NCBI RefSeq assembly: GCF_003347495.1
Contig: NZ_QCXY01000005.1
Coordinates: 124,001-188,000, forward strand
Source of the DNA: Pleomorphovibrio marinus
GTDB lineage: Bacteria > Bacteroidota > Bacteroidia > Cytophagales > Cyclobacteriaceae
DNA: 64,000 bases
Direction of reading: 5' to 3'
Shown here: positions 55,893-63,893 of the stretch, piece by piece
Layout of the letters: each line of letters begins with the position of its first letter
Numbering within the stretch: position 1 is the stretch's first letter
The notes under the pieces: model-generated
The model's input: the letters and a program-made list of their open reading frames with translations, nothing else
Told to the model about the DNA's origin: nothing
Databases searched by the model: none
Translations under genes and position numbers: made by a program

Positions 55893-56954
55893 TCAGGGAG
55901 AAATTTCTTGTTCATCGACTTTCATCCATACTGTCTTACCATTAATCTTGAAACTGATACCATACACATATTGAAGACCCATTAGAATCTCTTCCAGGGT
56001 TTCATCCTTATATTTAGCATTGATTTTCCATGCAGGAGAAGACCTTCCGAATACCTGAAAATTAACTCCATACCAGTCTTCCATTACTTCGATAAAGTCG
56101 TCCATGTCTGCATCATGGAAATGAATGACCCCATCCTTCCATCCCGTGACCTTTTCTACATGGAAATGGGACAACGCTATTTCATTTTTTATCAAATTGA
56201 GACTAAACTGTTCTCCTGGGGATAATTCCTTCTCAGGGATCTGCTCGTCCAATGCGATCTTCACCTTTCCAGTAACCAAGGAAACCACCGACTCGTAATC
56301 TTTATCTCTGGATTTCACGTTGAAACTCGTTCCAATGACGTTTACTGCCATTCCTTTAACCTTGACCAAAAAAGGAGTAGAATCCTTTGGGGCTACCTCA
56401 AAATATGCTTCACCTTTTAAAAAAACCTCTCTTCTCTTCCCCGCAAATGTTTGAGGGAAAACCAATTCGGAATCATGACTCAAATGTACCCTTGTGCCAT
56501 CGGGAAGTTTGAGTAGGGAGCGTCTACCCTTTGGGTTTTTAATGGTATGGTATATCGGTTTTGTAGGTTCCTCATTAACAATAGGTGCATCAGTAGTAAA
56601 CCGATCCAATGTATATCCTCCCAGAAGACAACATACGAGGATGGATGCAACCCTTATCCATTGGGAAAAAAACCACTCCCTTTTCCTTGAAAAAGTGGTA
56701 CCCTTTTTTTCAACCTTTTCCTTAAGTATGCCTTCCAGCAACTTATCGCTTTCCTTTTCACTTAAACTGACCTCCCTGAAATGAAGCCTACTTAGGAACT
56801 CAACCGCATGAAGCAAAGCCTCCTGACGATCGGGTTGGTCCTTTGCCCACTTTTCCCAGAAGAGGGTACGCTCCTTGCTTCTGAAATTTACCCAAATAAT
56901 AAACTCAGGATCTGTAATCAATTGGATAAAAATATGGTTGACCGACGTCTTCAA
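55893..56954 (-). CDS. FecR-family anti-sigma regulator (locus 2)
   Basis: 353 aa starting at TTG 56954; an in-frame stop lies 15 bases upstream and no ATG is nearby, so TTG is the only full-length start. Cytoplasmic N-terminus, membrane helix (about 111-125, VASILVCCLLGGYTL), FecR domain (NPKGRRSLLKLPDGTRVHLS, LKGEAYFEVAPKD, VIGTSFNVKSRD) and C-terminal STN-like domain. Partner sigma factor is probably the divergently encoded one at 57444. Upstream of SusC on the same strand. Confidence 0.9.
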   Translation of the reverse strand: MKTSVNHIFIQLITDPEFIIWVNFRSKERTLFWEKWAKDQPDRQEALLHAVEFLSRLHFREVSLSEKESDKLLEGILKEKVEKKGTTFSRKREWFFSQWIRVASILVCCLLGGYTLDRFTTDAPIVNEEPTKPIYHTIKNPKGRRSLLKLPDGTRVHLSHDSELVFPQTFAGKRREVFLKGEAYFEVAPKDSTPFLVKVKGMAVNVIGTSFNVKSRDKDYESVVSLVTGKVKIALDEQIPEKELSPGEQFSLNLIKNEIALSHFHVEKVTGWKDGVIHFHDADMDDFIEVMEDWYGVNFQVFGRSSPAWKINAKYKDETLEEILMGLQYVYGISFKINGKTVWMKVDEQEISP

Positions 56955-57443
56955 GATATAATATGCCTTTTATATTATTAAGGACACTTTATTCGAAATG
57001 ATACCGGGTTTTAATGATTTTTTTCAAAAAAATTTTCAATCATGGTCAAATCCTTGGTTTTCCACAATTCCACATACAATGATTTAGGAATCGTCGGTTC
57101 TAATTAGGAGTAGCAGACTATTTGGAATAGCAATTTCACTTGATTTCATGCTTTCCGCATGTAAAAGGCAAATAATACGCAAGAGATACCAAGATTTTTA
57201 GAAAAATTAAACTCTTAAAAATAACCAAGTATTTGGTACTAAGGACTCCTTTCTTTCTATTTCAAACGCTAATAACCAGTGATTACAAATTGAAACATTT
57301 TCCTTAAATAAAATTTTTTTTCGAAATTAAATTTTGTAAAATTTCAGTATTAAAACATTTAAAGGATAAAAAATTCAAAATATTTGTAATTTTTTAGATT
57401 TATTATTTATCTTTTGATTTGAATATTTATTAAAAGACCCAAA
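56955..57443. other. Divergent intergenic region with a decayed moaD copy
   Basis: 489 AT-rich bases between FecR and the second ECF sigma gene. Contains the left member of a direct repeat (57041-57133). A possible promoter for the sigma gene is TTTG at 57383-57386 with TATCTTTTG at 57409-57417, one base off the TAnnTTTG consensus. No gene seen. Confidence 0.55.
57041..57133 (+). repeat. Left direct repeat: degenerate copy of the moaD leader and start
   Basis: Opens CATGGTCAAATCC and ends GGTTCTAATTAGGAGTAGCA followed by GACTATTTGGAATAGCAA. The same two anchors, 55 bases apart, occur at 58292-58384 where the second runs into moaD. The start codon here is AGG and homology to moaD fades after about ten codons, so it is a remnant. 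Confidence 0.8.
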
Positions 57444-58118
57444 ATGCAAATTCAGCCTAACGGAAAACAAGTTCAATGCACAGGATTTGAAGAAGGTGTT
57501 GAGGAAGTAAGGGAGTTAATTCCACCCCTAAACGACTCTGAATTATGGACATTGTTTAAGTCGGGGGATGAAGGTGCTTTTATTTCTATCTATAAAAACT
57601 ATTCTAACCTCCTTTTTAACTTTGGGTGTCAATTCACGCAAGACAGAGATTTGATAAAGGATTGCCTGCAAGACTTTTTTATCTATCTGAGGACTAAGAG
57701 GTCAAATCTTGGGGACACCAACTCCATAAAGCTGTATTTGCTAAAATCCTTTCGGCGAAAGGTTATTGATTACACCAAAAAGCAATCCAAAGAAAAAGAT
57801 AGGCTGAAACAACCAGGTTTTTTCGAATTCCCCATTCAGTTTTCCCATGAAACCGTGTTTATCAACCGCCAATTTGAGAGCCAGCAACTTTTTAAACTTG
57901 AAAACGCCTTACAAAAGCTGGAAATAAAGGAACGTGAGGCAATATACCATTTTTATTATGACAACTTATCCTATGAACAGATCGCAGAATTGTTAGAATT
58001 TTCTCGTGTATCTTCAGCAAGAAGACTGATATACAGAGCCTTGTCCAATTTAAGGAAGTATATGGTTCTTGCCCTTCTTTATTTAGGAATAATCAATGAA
58101 AACTCCATTAGTGGGTGA
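57444..58118 (+). CDS. ECF-type RNA polymerase sigma factor (locus 2)
   Basis: 224 aa. Region 2 is CQFTQDRDLIKDCLQDFFIY with the nearby FISIYKNYSNLLFNFG; region 4 is LSYEQIAELLEFSRVSSARR. Longer N-terminus than locus 1 sigma and no close similarity to it outside the domain motifs. Encoded on the opposite strand to its presumed FecR, unlike locus 1. It sits between two 93-bp direct repeats related to the moaD start, so it may have been inserted there. Confidence 0.9.
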   Translation: MQIQPNGKQVQCTGFEEGVEEVRELIPPLNDSELWTLFKSGDEGAFISIYKNYSNLLFNFGCQFTQDRDLIKDCLQDFFIYLRTKRSNLGDTNSIKLYLLKSFRRKVIDYTKKQSKEKDRLKQPGFFEFPIQFSHETVFINRQFESQQLFKLENALQKLEIKEREAIYHFYYDNLSYEQIAELLEFSRVSSARRLIYRALSNLRKYMVLALLYLGIINENSISG

Positions 58119-58291
58119 TTTTTCAATTTAAGCTTAAAATGCCACCCACTCAAATTAGCCGGCTAATCCTCAATATGACTGTACCTCTTCTCTCCCCTAA
58201 ACCAAAGACTTTCCTTAGAATGAACACGAATTTGAATCTTGGTGTTTCAATGAAAGGAAGATAAACCATAGCTGGAAAATTAAGCACATGT

Positions 58292-58384
58292 CATGGTCAA
58301 ATCCTGGATATTCTTTAATTTTAAAATTCAAGGATAATAATTCGTAGGTTCTAATTATGAATATCAGACTATTCGGAATAACAA
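58292..58384 (+). repeat. Right direct repeat: moaD leader and start
   Basis: Partner of 57041-57133 with identical length and anchor spacing. Its last 28 bases are the first codons of moaD. Conservation is highest at the two ends and low in the middle. Confidence 0.8.
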
Positions 58385-58596
58385 AGGACATCATAGGAGC
58401 TGAAAGTCTTCAAGTGCCTAATGACCTTTCCATCCATACAGTAAGGGATTTAAAACACTGGCTTTACGCGAAATACCCAGATATTAAAAGTCTAAAGGCA
58501 TTGGCTGTGGCCGTTGACCATGGGTATGCTGAAGACGGGGATAAACTGAGCCCTGGCAATGAAATTGCACTAATTCCCCCCGTAAGTGGCGGTTAA
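58357..58596 (+). CDS. moaD: Molybdopterin synthase sulfur carrier subunit MoaD
   Basis: 79 aa with a beta-grasp fold: MNIRLFGITKDIIGAESL opens strand 1 and the protein ends IALIPPVSGG. The C-terminal Gly-Gly is adenylated and thiocarboxylated to carry sulfur into molybdopterin. First gene of the Moco cluster; moaE follows 20 bases later. Confidence 0.95.
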   Translation: MNIRLFGITKDIIGAESLQVPNDLSIHTVRDLKHWLYAKYPDIKSLKALAVAVDHGYAEDGDKLSPGNEIALIPPVSGG

Positions 58597-58616
58597 CCAT
58601 CCCGTTATGATTAAAT

Positions 58617-59027
58617 ATGATTAAACTCGTAAAAGAAATAGACCTTAATGAGGCATATGCAGCCTTGCAACATGAGGAGGCTGGAGGAATTAGCCTTTTT
58701 ATCGGCACCGTCCGGAACCATACGCCCGGAAAATCAGGTGTAATGCAACTAGACTTTGAAGGATATGAGCCTATGGCCTTAAAGGAAATGGAAAAGATTG
58801 CCTCAGAAGCAAGGAATAAGTGGCCTATTAAGCAATTGGTAATGATACATGCACTGGGAGAAAAAAAGGTAGGAGAATCTGTGGTTCTGATAGGGACATC
58901 CACTGCACATCGCAGCGATTCCTTTGCTTCCTGCAGATTTCTGATTGATGAACTCAAAAATTCCGTCCCCATCTGGAAAAAAGAACATTTTGAAGACCAA
59001 ACCGTTTGGGTGAATGCCCACCCCTAA
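58617..59027 (+). CDS. moaE: Molybdopterin synthase catalytic subunit MoaE
   Basis: 136 aa. FIGTVRNHTPGKSG (Arg of the substrate site), EGYEPMALKEMEKI, HALGEKKVGESVVLIGTSTA and VPIWKKEHFEDQ (catalytic Lys) are all present. Takes sulfur from MoaD thiocarboxylate to convert precursor Z (cPMP) to molybdopterin. Same operon as moaD and moaA, with a 10-base gap to moaA. Confidence 0.96.
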   Translation: MIKLVKEIDLNEAYAALQHEEAGGISLFIGTVRNHTPGKSGVMQLDFEGYEPMALKEMEKIASEARNKWPIKQLVMIHALGEKKVGESVVLIGTSTAHRSDSFASCRFLIDELKNSVPIWKKEHFEDQTVWVNAHP

Positions 59028-59037
59028 ATGAACTACA

Positions 59038-60045
59038 ATGGACAAACCAAAACATACAGAACCAACTCTTATTGACCCTTATGGCCGTAAGCTTGATTAC
59101 CTCAGGCTTTCTGTAACGGATAGGTGTAACTTCCGTTGCTATTACTGCATGCCTGAGGAAGGGGTGGAGTTTGTGCCCAGAAAAGAACTGCTCACTTATG
59201 AGGAACTAAGCTACCTCACAGGGATTTTCTGTGAATTGGGTGTCCGGAAGGTCAGGATTACCGGTGGCGAACCCTTCGTCCGAAAAGGCATTATGGGTTT
59301 TTTGGGTAAACTAAGTGATATTCCCCAACTCCAGCAGATCACAGTAACCAGCAACGGTACCTTGGGGGAGGAAAAAATGAACGAATTGCTTCGTCTGGGC
59401 ATCACAAACATCAACATTTCACTGGATTCCCTGGATAAGGAGCGATTTTTCGAAATGACCCGTAGGGATAAGTTTGAAGAGGTATTTGATTGCATTTTAG
59501 CCTTGTTACAAAAGGGCTTTAAAGTGAAACTCAACTGCGTGCTGGCAGAGGAAAAAAACATCCAGGATATTATTCCTTTTGTGGAATTGACAAAATCCTA
59601 CCCGCTTTCCGTGAGGTTTCTGGAGGAAATGCCATTTAACGGAAAAGGCAGTTTTGAGACCCCTAAATGGAATTATAAGGCTATCTTCAGTTATATTTCC
59701 GGCCACTATTCGGAAGTAGAAAAGCTATTGGACGAAAAAAACAGCACCTCCACCAATTACCGAATTAAAGGCTACCAAGGTAGTTTCGGTATCATACCTT
59801 CCTATAGTAGAACCTTTTGCGGGACTTGCAACCGCATCCGTTTATCCGCTACCGGGGAAATGAGAACCTGCCTTTATGGCCCCCCTAGGGCAAACCTCAG
59901 GGATGTGCTTAGGGAGGGGGCCGACAAAGAAAGGCTTATCCAAACTATCACGGATGTTGTGGCAAAGAAGGAAAAGGACGGGTTTGAGGCAGAAAAGCTT
60001 CAAGCATCTACCCCAAAAAAATCCATGACTTTTTTAGGAGGATAA
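59038..60045 (+). CDS. moaA: GTP 3',8-cyclase MoaA (radical SAM)
   Basis: 335 aa. N-terminal radical-SAM cluster CNFRCYYC (Cys30, 34, 37), TGGEPFVRKGI, then a C-terminal cluster in CGTCNRIRLSATGEMRTCLY. It ends in Gly-Gly, the usual MoaA tail. Makes the cyclic intermediate from GTP that MoaC then converts to cPMP. moaC itself is not in the window. Confidence 0.97.
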   Translation: MDKPKHTEPTLIDPYGRKLDYLRLSVTDRCNFRCYYCMPEEGVEFVPRKELLTYEELSYLTGIFCELGVRKVRITGGEPFVRKGIMGFLGKLSDIPQLQQITVTSNGTLGEEKMNELLRLGITNINISLDSLDKERFFEMTRRDKFEEVFDCILALLQKGFKVKLNCVLAEEKNIQDIIPFVELTKSYPLSVRFLEEMPFNGKGSFETPKWNYKAIFSYISGHYSEVEKLLDEKNSTSTNYRIKGYQGSFGIIPSYSRTFCGTCNRIRLSATGEMRTCLYGPPRANLRDVLREGADKERLIQTITDVVAKKEKDGFEAEKLQASTPKKSMTFLGG

Positions 60046-60061
60046 AAGTAGCAAAACAGTT

Positions 60062-61138
60062 ATGAACAGATACCTCAGACAAATTCAGGTACCCGAATTT
60101 GGGAAGGAAGGACAAGAAAAATTGAACAAGGCCAAGGTATTGGTGGTAGGCGCAGGGGGTTTGGGAGTGCCGGTATTGCAGTACTTGACTGGTATGGGCA
60201 TAGGAACTATCGGAATCGTGGATGGTGACCGAATTGAAGAGACCAACCTGCACCGCCAAGTCATCTATTCCCCTTCCGATGTAGGGAAAATGAAGGTGGA
60301 GGTTTGTAAAGTTAAGCTTTCTCTGCAAAACCCCGAAATGAACCTGCAAACCTATCCTAGTTTTCTGAATAAGGAAAATGCCCTAACACTGATTGGCAAA
60401 TACGATTTGGTGGTGGATGCTACGGATAATTTTGCGACTAGGTACCTTATAAATGATGCCTGTGTGTTATTAAAAAAGCCCTTTATCTATGGTGCTTTAC
60501 AGTTTTTTGAAGGCCACGTCAGTGTGTTTAATTATCAAAATGGCCCCACCTATCGATGCCTTTACCCTAATCCTCCAGACCCAGGGCAGGTACCCGACTG
60601 CAATCAGGCAGGGGTATTGGGCATTGTGCCTGGCATTATTGGCTCCTTCCAAGCATTGGAGGCCTTAAAGGTGATCAGTGGAATAGGGGAGCCACTTTCC
60701 GGACAGCTTTTGGTAATGGACCTGTTGGGTCAATCACAATATAAAATAAAGCTTAAGCCTAACCCCAGCTATACAAATTTACACACCTTGGCAGATACAT
60801 ACGAAGTACCCCTATGTCAAACTGAAACCTCACCTACATTAAGTGTAGAGGAATGGATGAACTGGGATAAGGAACATGTACTTATTGATGTAAGAGAAAC
60901 GCATGAGTATAAGGCCGGACATGTTCCACAGGCTGTTTCTTGGCCCTTGTCAAAAATACAAGGTAAACTACCCGACTTACCTAAGGGAAAGCCTTGGATA
61001 CTCATGTGTCAAATGGGGGGACGCAGCCAAAAGGCCATCCATTATTTAAAGGAATCCCACCCGGAACTTGAACTGTTCAATTTAGAAGGCGGCTATGGCC
61101 GTTGGAAACAGGTGGCTAAACAAACCAGCGAAACATGA
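60062..61138 (+). CDS. MoeB/HesA/ThiF-family adenylyltransferase with rhodanese domain
   Basis: 358 aa. The E1-like N-terminal half has VVGAGGLGVPVLQYL (ATP-binding) and NLHRQVIYSPSDVGKMK, with DCNQAGVLGIVPG holding the family Cys. A rhodanese domain follows (about residues 260-355) with active Cys in LMCQMGGRS. It would adenylate MoaD and deliver sulfur in one protein. The zinc-binding CxxC pairs of E. coli MoeB appear lost: TYRC in place of CYRC and no CxxC near the end of the E1 domain. Between moaA and moeA, overlapping moeA by four bases. Confidence 0.92.
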   Translation: MNRYLRQIQVPEFGKEGQEKLNKAKVLVVGAGGLGVPVLQYLTGMGIGTIGIVDGDRIEETNLHRQVIYSPSDVGKMKVEVCKVKLSLQNPEMNLQTYPSFLNKENALTLIGKYDLVVDATDNFATRYLINDACVLLKKPFIYGALQFFEGHVSVFNYQNGPTYRCLYPNPPDPGQVPDCNQAGVLGIVPGIIGSFQALEALKVISGIGEPLSGQLLVMDLLGQSQYKIKLKPNPSYTNLHTLADTYEVPLCQTETSPTLSVEEWMNWDKEHVLIDVRETHEYKAGHVPQAVSWPLSKIQGKLPDLPKGKPWILMCQMGGRSQKAIHYLKESHPELELFNLEGGYGRWKQVAKQTSET

Positions 61139-62322
61139 TAAGCGTACAAGCAGCTAAAGACCTCATACTCTCCCAATCCTTGAAATTGGAGACGCAAATC
61201 CTGCCTATTTGGAAAGCAGTAGGCAATATTCTCGCCGAAGATGTGCTCGCAGACAGGGATTCGCCCCCTTTCAACCGGGTGACCATGGATGGAATAGCCT
61301 TACAGGCCTCAAAATTGAAAACACAAAAATCCTTTGCAATAGCCGGTGTACAAGCGGCAGGTAAATCCCAGCTTACCCTGGAGAAAACTGATCAATGTCT
61401 AGAGGTGATGACCGGGGCAGTACTACCTAAAAACACCGACTGTGTGATCCCCTACGAATGGCTGGACATAGAAAATCAAACTGCTACCCTTAAGGTGGAT
61501 GAGCAAGTGGATGCAAACCAAAATGTGCATTTAAAAGGTTCTGATGCCAGGAAGGGAGATATCCTAATTTCCAGAGGAAAAAAAATAACCCCCGGAAGTG
61601 TTGGGGTAATGGCGGCTGTTGGTTTGCCTAATATAAAAGTGATAGTGCCTCCAAAGGTGGTGGTCTGTGCCACAGGGGATGAATTGATTCCGATAGAAGA
61701 CACCCCTCTACCCCATCAAATCCGAAACTCCAACTCCCCCATGTTGGTCGCGGCACTTCGGGCATTGGGCATGGATGCGGAAAGTAAATATATACCCGAT
61801 GACAAGGCCTCCATGAAGAAAGAACTGGCTCAACTTCTTGGACAATATGAGGTCTTGATGTTTTCGGGAGCCGTTTCGAAGGGGAAGTTTGATTTTTTGC
61901 CGGAGGTCTTAAATGAATTGGGAATGGAAAAAATGATCCATGGGGTGGCGCAAAAGCCAGGTAAACCCTTCTTGTTCGGAAAGTTGGAGAATTCCCTGGT
62001 ATTTGGATTCCCGGGAAATCCCTCATCCACCCTGGTATGTTTCCACACCTATTTTAAGCCTTTGCTTTTTCAGGCTCTTGGGATGAAAACTACCTTGGCT
62101 ACCGCTAAGCTTACCACTGAGATCCCCTTCAAGAAACCACTTACCCTCCACCAGTTGGTGACTCTCTCCCTGGTAGAAGGAGAACTTCTGGCCACACCGG
62201 TCCAACATTCTGGCTCCGGTGATTTGATTCACCTTTCCATAGCCGATGGTTTTTTGTCCTTGCCGGAGGATTCCGAAAAACACAAAAAGGACGAGGCCTA
62301 CCCACTGGAATATTTTTATTGA
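61135..62322 (+). CDS. moeA: Molybdopterin molybdotransferase MoeA
   Basis: 395 aa. Domain order fits MoeA: DRDSPPFNRVTMDGIAL, MTGAVLPKNTDCVIPYE, GDELIPIEDTPLPHQIRNSN and FGFPGNPSSTLVCFHTYF. The usual SGGVSxG loop reads SGAVSKGKFDF. Inserts molybdate into adenylated molybdopterin. Its first four bases overlap the previous gene (ATGA). Two units of repeat copy D lie between its stop and the xdhC start. Confidence 0.94.
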   Translation: MISVQAAKDLILSQSLKLETQILPIWKAVGNILAEDVLADRDSPPFNRVTMDGIALQASKLKTQKSFAIAGVQAAGKSQLTLEKTDQCLEVMTGAVLPKNTDCVIPYEWLDIENQTATLKVDEQVDANQNVHLKGSDARKGDILISRGKKITPGSVGVMAAVGLPNIKVIVPPKVVVCATGDELIPIEDTPLPHQIRNSNSPMLVAALRALGMDAESKYIPDDKASMKKELAQLLGQYEVLMFSGAVSKGKFDFLPEVLNELGMEKMIHGVAQKPGKPFLFGKLENSLVFGFPGNPSSTLVCFHTYFKPLLFQALGMKTTLATAKLTTEIPFKKPLTLHQLVTLSLVEGELLATPVQHSGSGDLIHLSIADGFLSLPEDSEKHKKDEAYPLEYFY

Positions 62323-62331
62323 TATTCACCT

Positions 62332-62467
62332 ATGAAATCGAACCTGTCCTGACGGCAGTCAGGGCATGACGGAAACGTCACACACTGGGATGATTATAGA
62401 CTGCGAGATTCCCCCGAAGCAAGTTCGGGGCAGGCTATATGACCGCTGAAAAGACAATTATAAACAG
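62332..62467 (+). repeat. Dispersed modular repeat, copy D unit 1
   Basis: Begins ATGAAATCGAACCTGTCCTG, contains GTCACACACTGGGATGATTA, a CCCGAAGCAAGTTCGGG palindrome and ends AAGACAATTATAAACAG directly at the ATGAAATCGAGC of unit 2. Longer than unit 2 because of the palindromic inserts. Confidence 0.88.
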
Positions 62468-62555
62468 ATGAAATCGAGCATGACGAGCACGTCACACACC
62501 GGGATGATTATCGTTGCGAGATTCCATGTGACCTTAAAAAGACAATTATAAACAG
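62468..62555 (+). repeat. Dispersed modular repeat, copy D unit 2 (minimal form)
   Basis: 88 bases, from ATGAAATCGAGCATGACGAG through CACGTCACACACCGGGATGA to TTAAAAAGACAATTATAAAC, then the ATG of the gene at 62556. Nearly the same minimal unit as copy C. Confidence 0.9.
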
Positions 62556-63674
62556 ATGAAAGAAATAAAAGAAATCATCAGTTCCTTTGAAGAAGCAGTA
62601 GAAAGAGGGGAACAAACTGCCTTGGCTACGGTGGTAAAAGTAATAGGTTCTTCCTATAGGCGACCGGGAGCCCGAATGTTGGTGACGGAAAACGGGATGT
62701 TGACCGGTGCCATCAGCGGGGGTTGTCTGGAAGGGGATGCACTTAAAAAAGCCCAGTTGGTGATGCTGAAAAAACAGTCCATGTTGGTGACCTATGACAC
62801 CACGGATGAAGACGATGCCAAATTTGGTGTGGGTCTTGGGTGTAATGGCATTATCCACATCCTTATTGAGCCCATTGACCCTAGCCAGGAGCTTCATCCC
62901 ATACAACTGCTCAAAAAATGCCTTACTGATAGAAGCCCAAAGGTGTTGGCCACCTTATTTGATCTGGAAAACCCGCGAAAACCCCAAATTGGTACCTGTT
63001 GGCTAAAAACCAGTGAACAAACCATTGCATTTGGGAAATCTGAACCCTTTCAAGGTACCTTGACACCTATGGCTCAGAAAGTGCTACAGGATAAAAAATC
63101 CTGGATAGCTGCCTTGGAAGGCCAACATGCTTTTGTAGAATTGGTCCATGCTCCCATTCGCCTCATGATTGTTGGAGCAGGCAACGACGCTATCCCCTTA
63201 AGCAAAATGGCCCAACTCCTCGGATGGGAAGTCACCCTCATCGACGGAAGGGAAAACCACGCCAACTCGGGTCGATTCCCCAATGTGGAGGACATAAGGG
63301 TGTTGGATGCAGAAATGGTATATGAAACGCTTCATTTTGACGATAGGACAGCTATGGTGTTGATGACCCACAACTTCAATTACGAACTTTTACTATTGAA
63401 GGAAATGCTACCCATAAGCATCCCCTACGTAGGTGTCTTGGGACCTAAGAAAAAATTGGTAAAGTTATTGGAGAATTTGGAGAAATTGGGTAAGGCTCCA
63501 AGCACCGATGATAAAGAAAGGCTGTTTGGGCCTGCGGGATTGAACCTGGGTGCTGAGGCTCCAGAGGAAATAGCCCTTTCCATTATCAGTGAGGTAAAAG
63601 CAGTGCTCTCTGGTGAAAAAGGCACGTTTCTGAGGGAAAAAAAGGGTCCTATCCATGAGGAGGAAAGGTTATAA
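62556..63674 (+). CDS. XdhC/CoxI-family protein
   Basis: 372 aa. GSSYRRPGARMLVTENGMLT and AISGGCLEGDALKKAQ are the XdhC N-terminal motif; GLGCNGIIHILIEP follows; the C-terminal half is a Rossmann domain (LMIVGAGNDAIPLSKMAQLL, TLIDGRENHA). XdhC proteins bind and sulfurate Moco and pass it to xanthine-dehydrogenase-type enzymes, which agrees with its place after moeA. No molybdoenzyme gene is in the window. Start ATG abuts repeat copy D. Confidence 0.92.
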   Translation: MKEIKEIISSFEEAVERGEQTALATVVKVIGSSYRRPGARMLVTENGMLTGAISGGCLEGDALKKAQLVMLKKQSMLVTYDTTDEDDAKFGVGLGCNGIIHILIEPIDPSQELHPIQLLKKCLTDRSPKVLATLFDLENPRKPQIGTCWLKTSEQTIAFGKSEPFQGTLTPMAQKVLQDKKSWIAALEGQHAFVELVHAPIRLMIVGAGNDAIPLSKMAQLLGWEVTLIDGRENHANSGRFPNVEDIRVLDAEMVYETLHFDDRTAMVLMTHNFNYELLLLKEMLPISIPYVGVLGPKKKLVKLLENLEKLGKAPSTDDKERLFGPAGLNLGAEAPEEIALSIISEVKAVLSGEKGTFLREKKGPIHEEERL

Positions 63675-63893
63675 ATACCTTTTGAAATGGAATTAAATCC
63701 ACTGGGATTAGTCTCTCCAACTGACGCCTTTTTTAAACACAAATTTCCCTTCTGTTGGTCTCACCTCAATTTGTTTACTTTCAAGTATCACGAAGAATTG
63801 AAGTACTCCAAAAAGACATGACATAAATTTTATCAGGAATTTTGTAAGTAATTACCAGACAAGTTTAATAGATTTGTCGTTATAATAAATGAA

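Noticed and set aside
57096-57133. A second moaD gene before the ECF sigma gene
   Set aside because: Start codon is AGG and similarity to moaD stops after about ten codons; kept only as a remnant repeat.
58285-58356. Moco riboswitch in the moaD leader
   Set aside because: The leader is short and AT-rich with no paired-stem layout that I can match to the known Moco motif; only two conserved blocks are visible.
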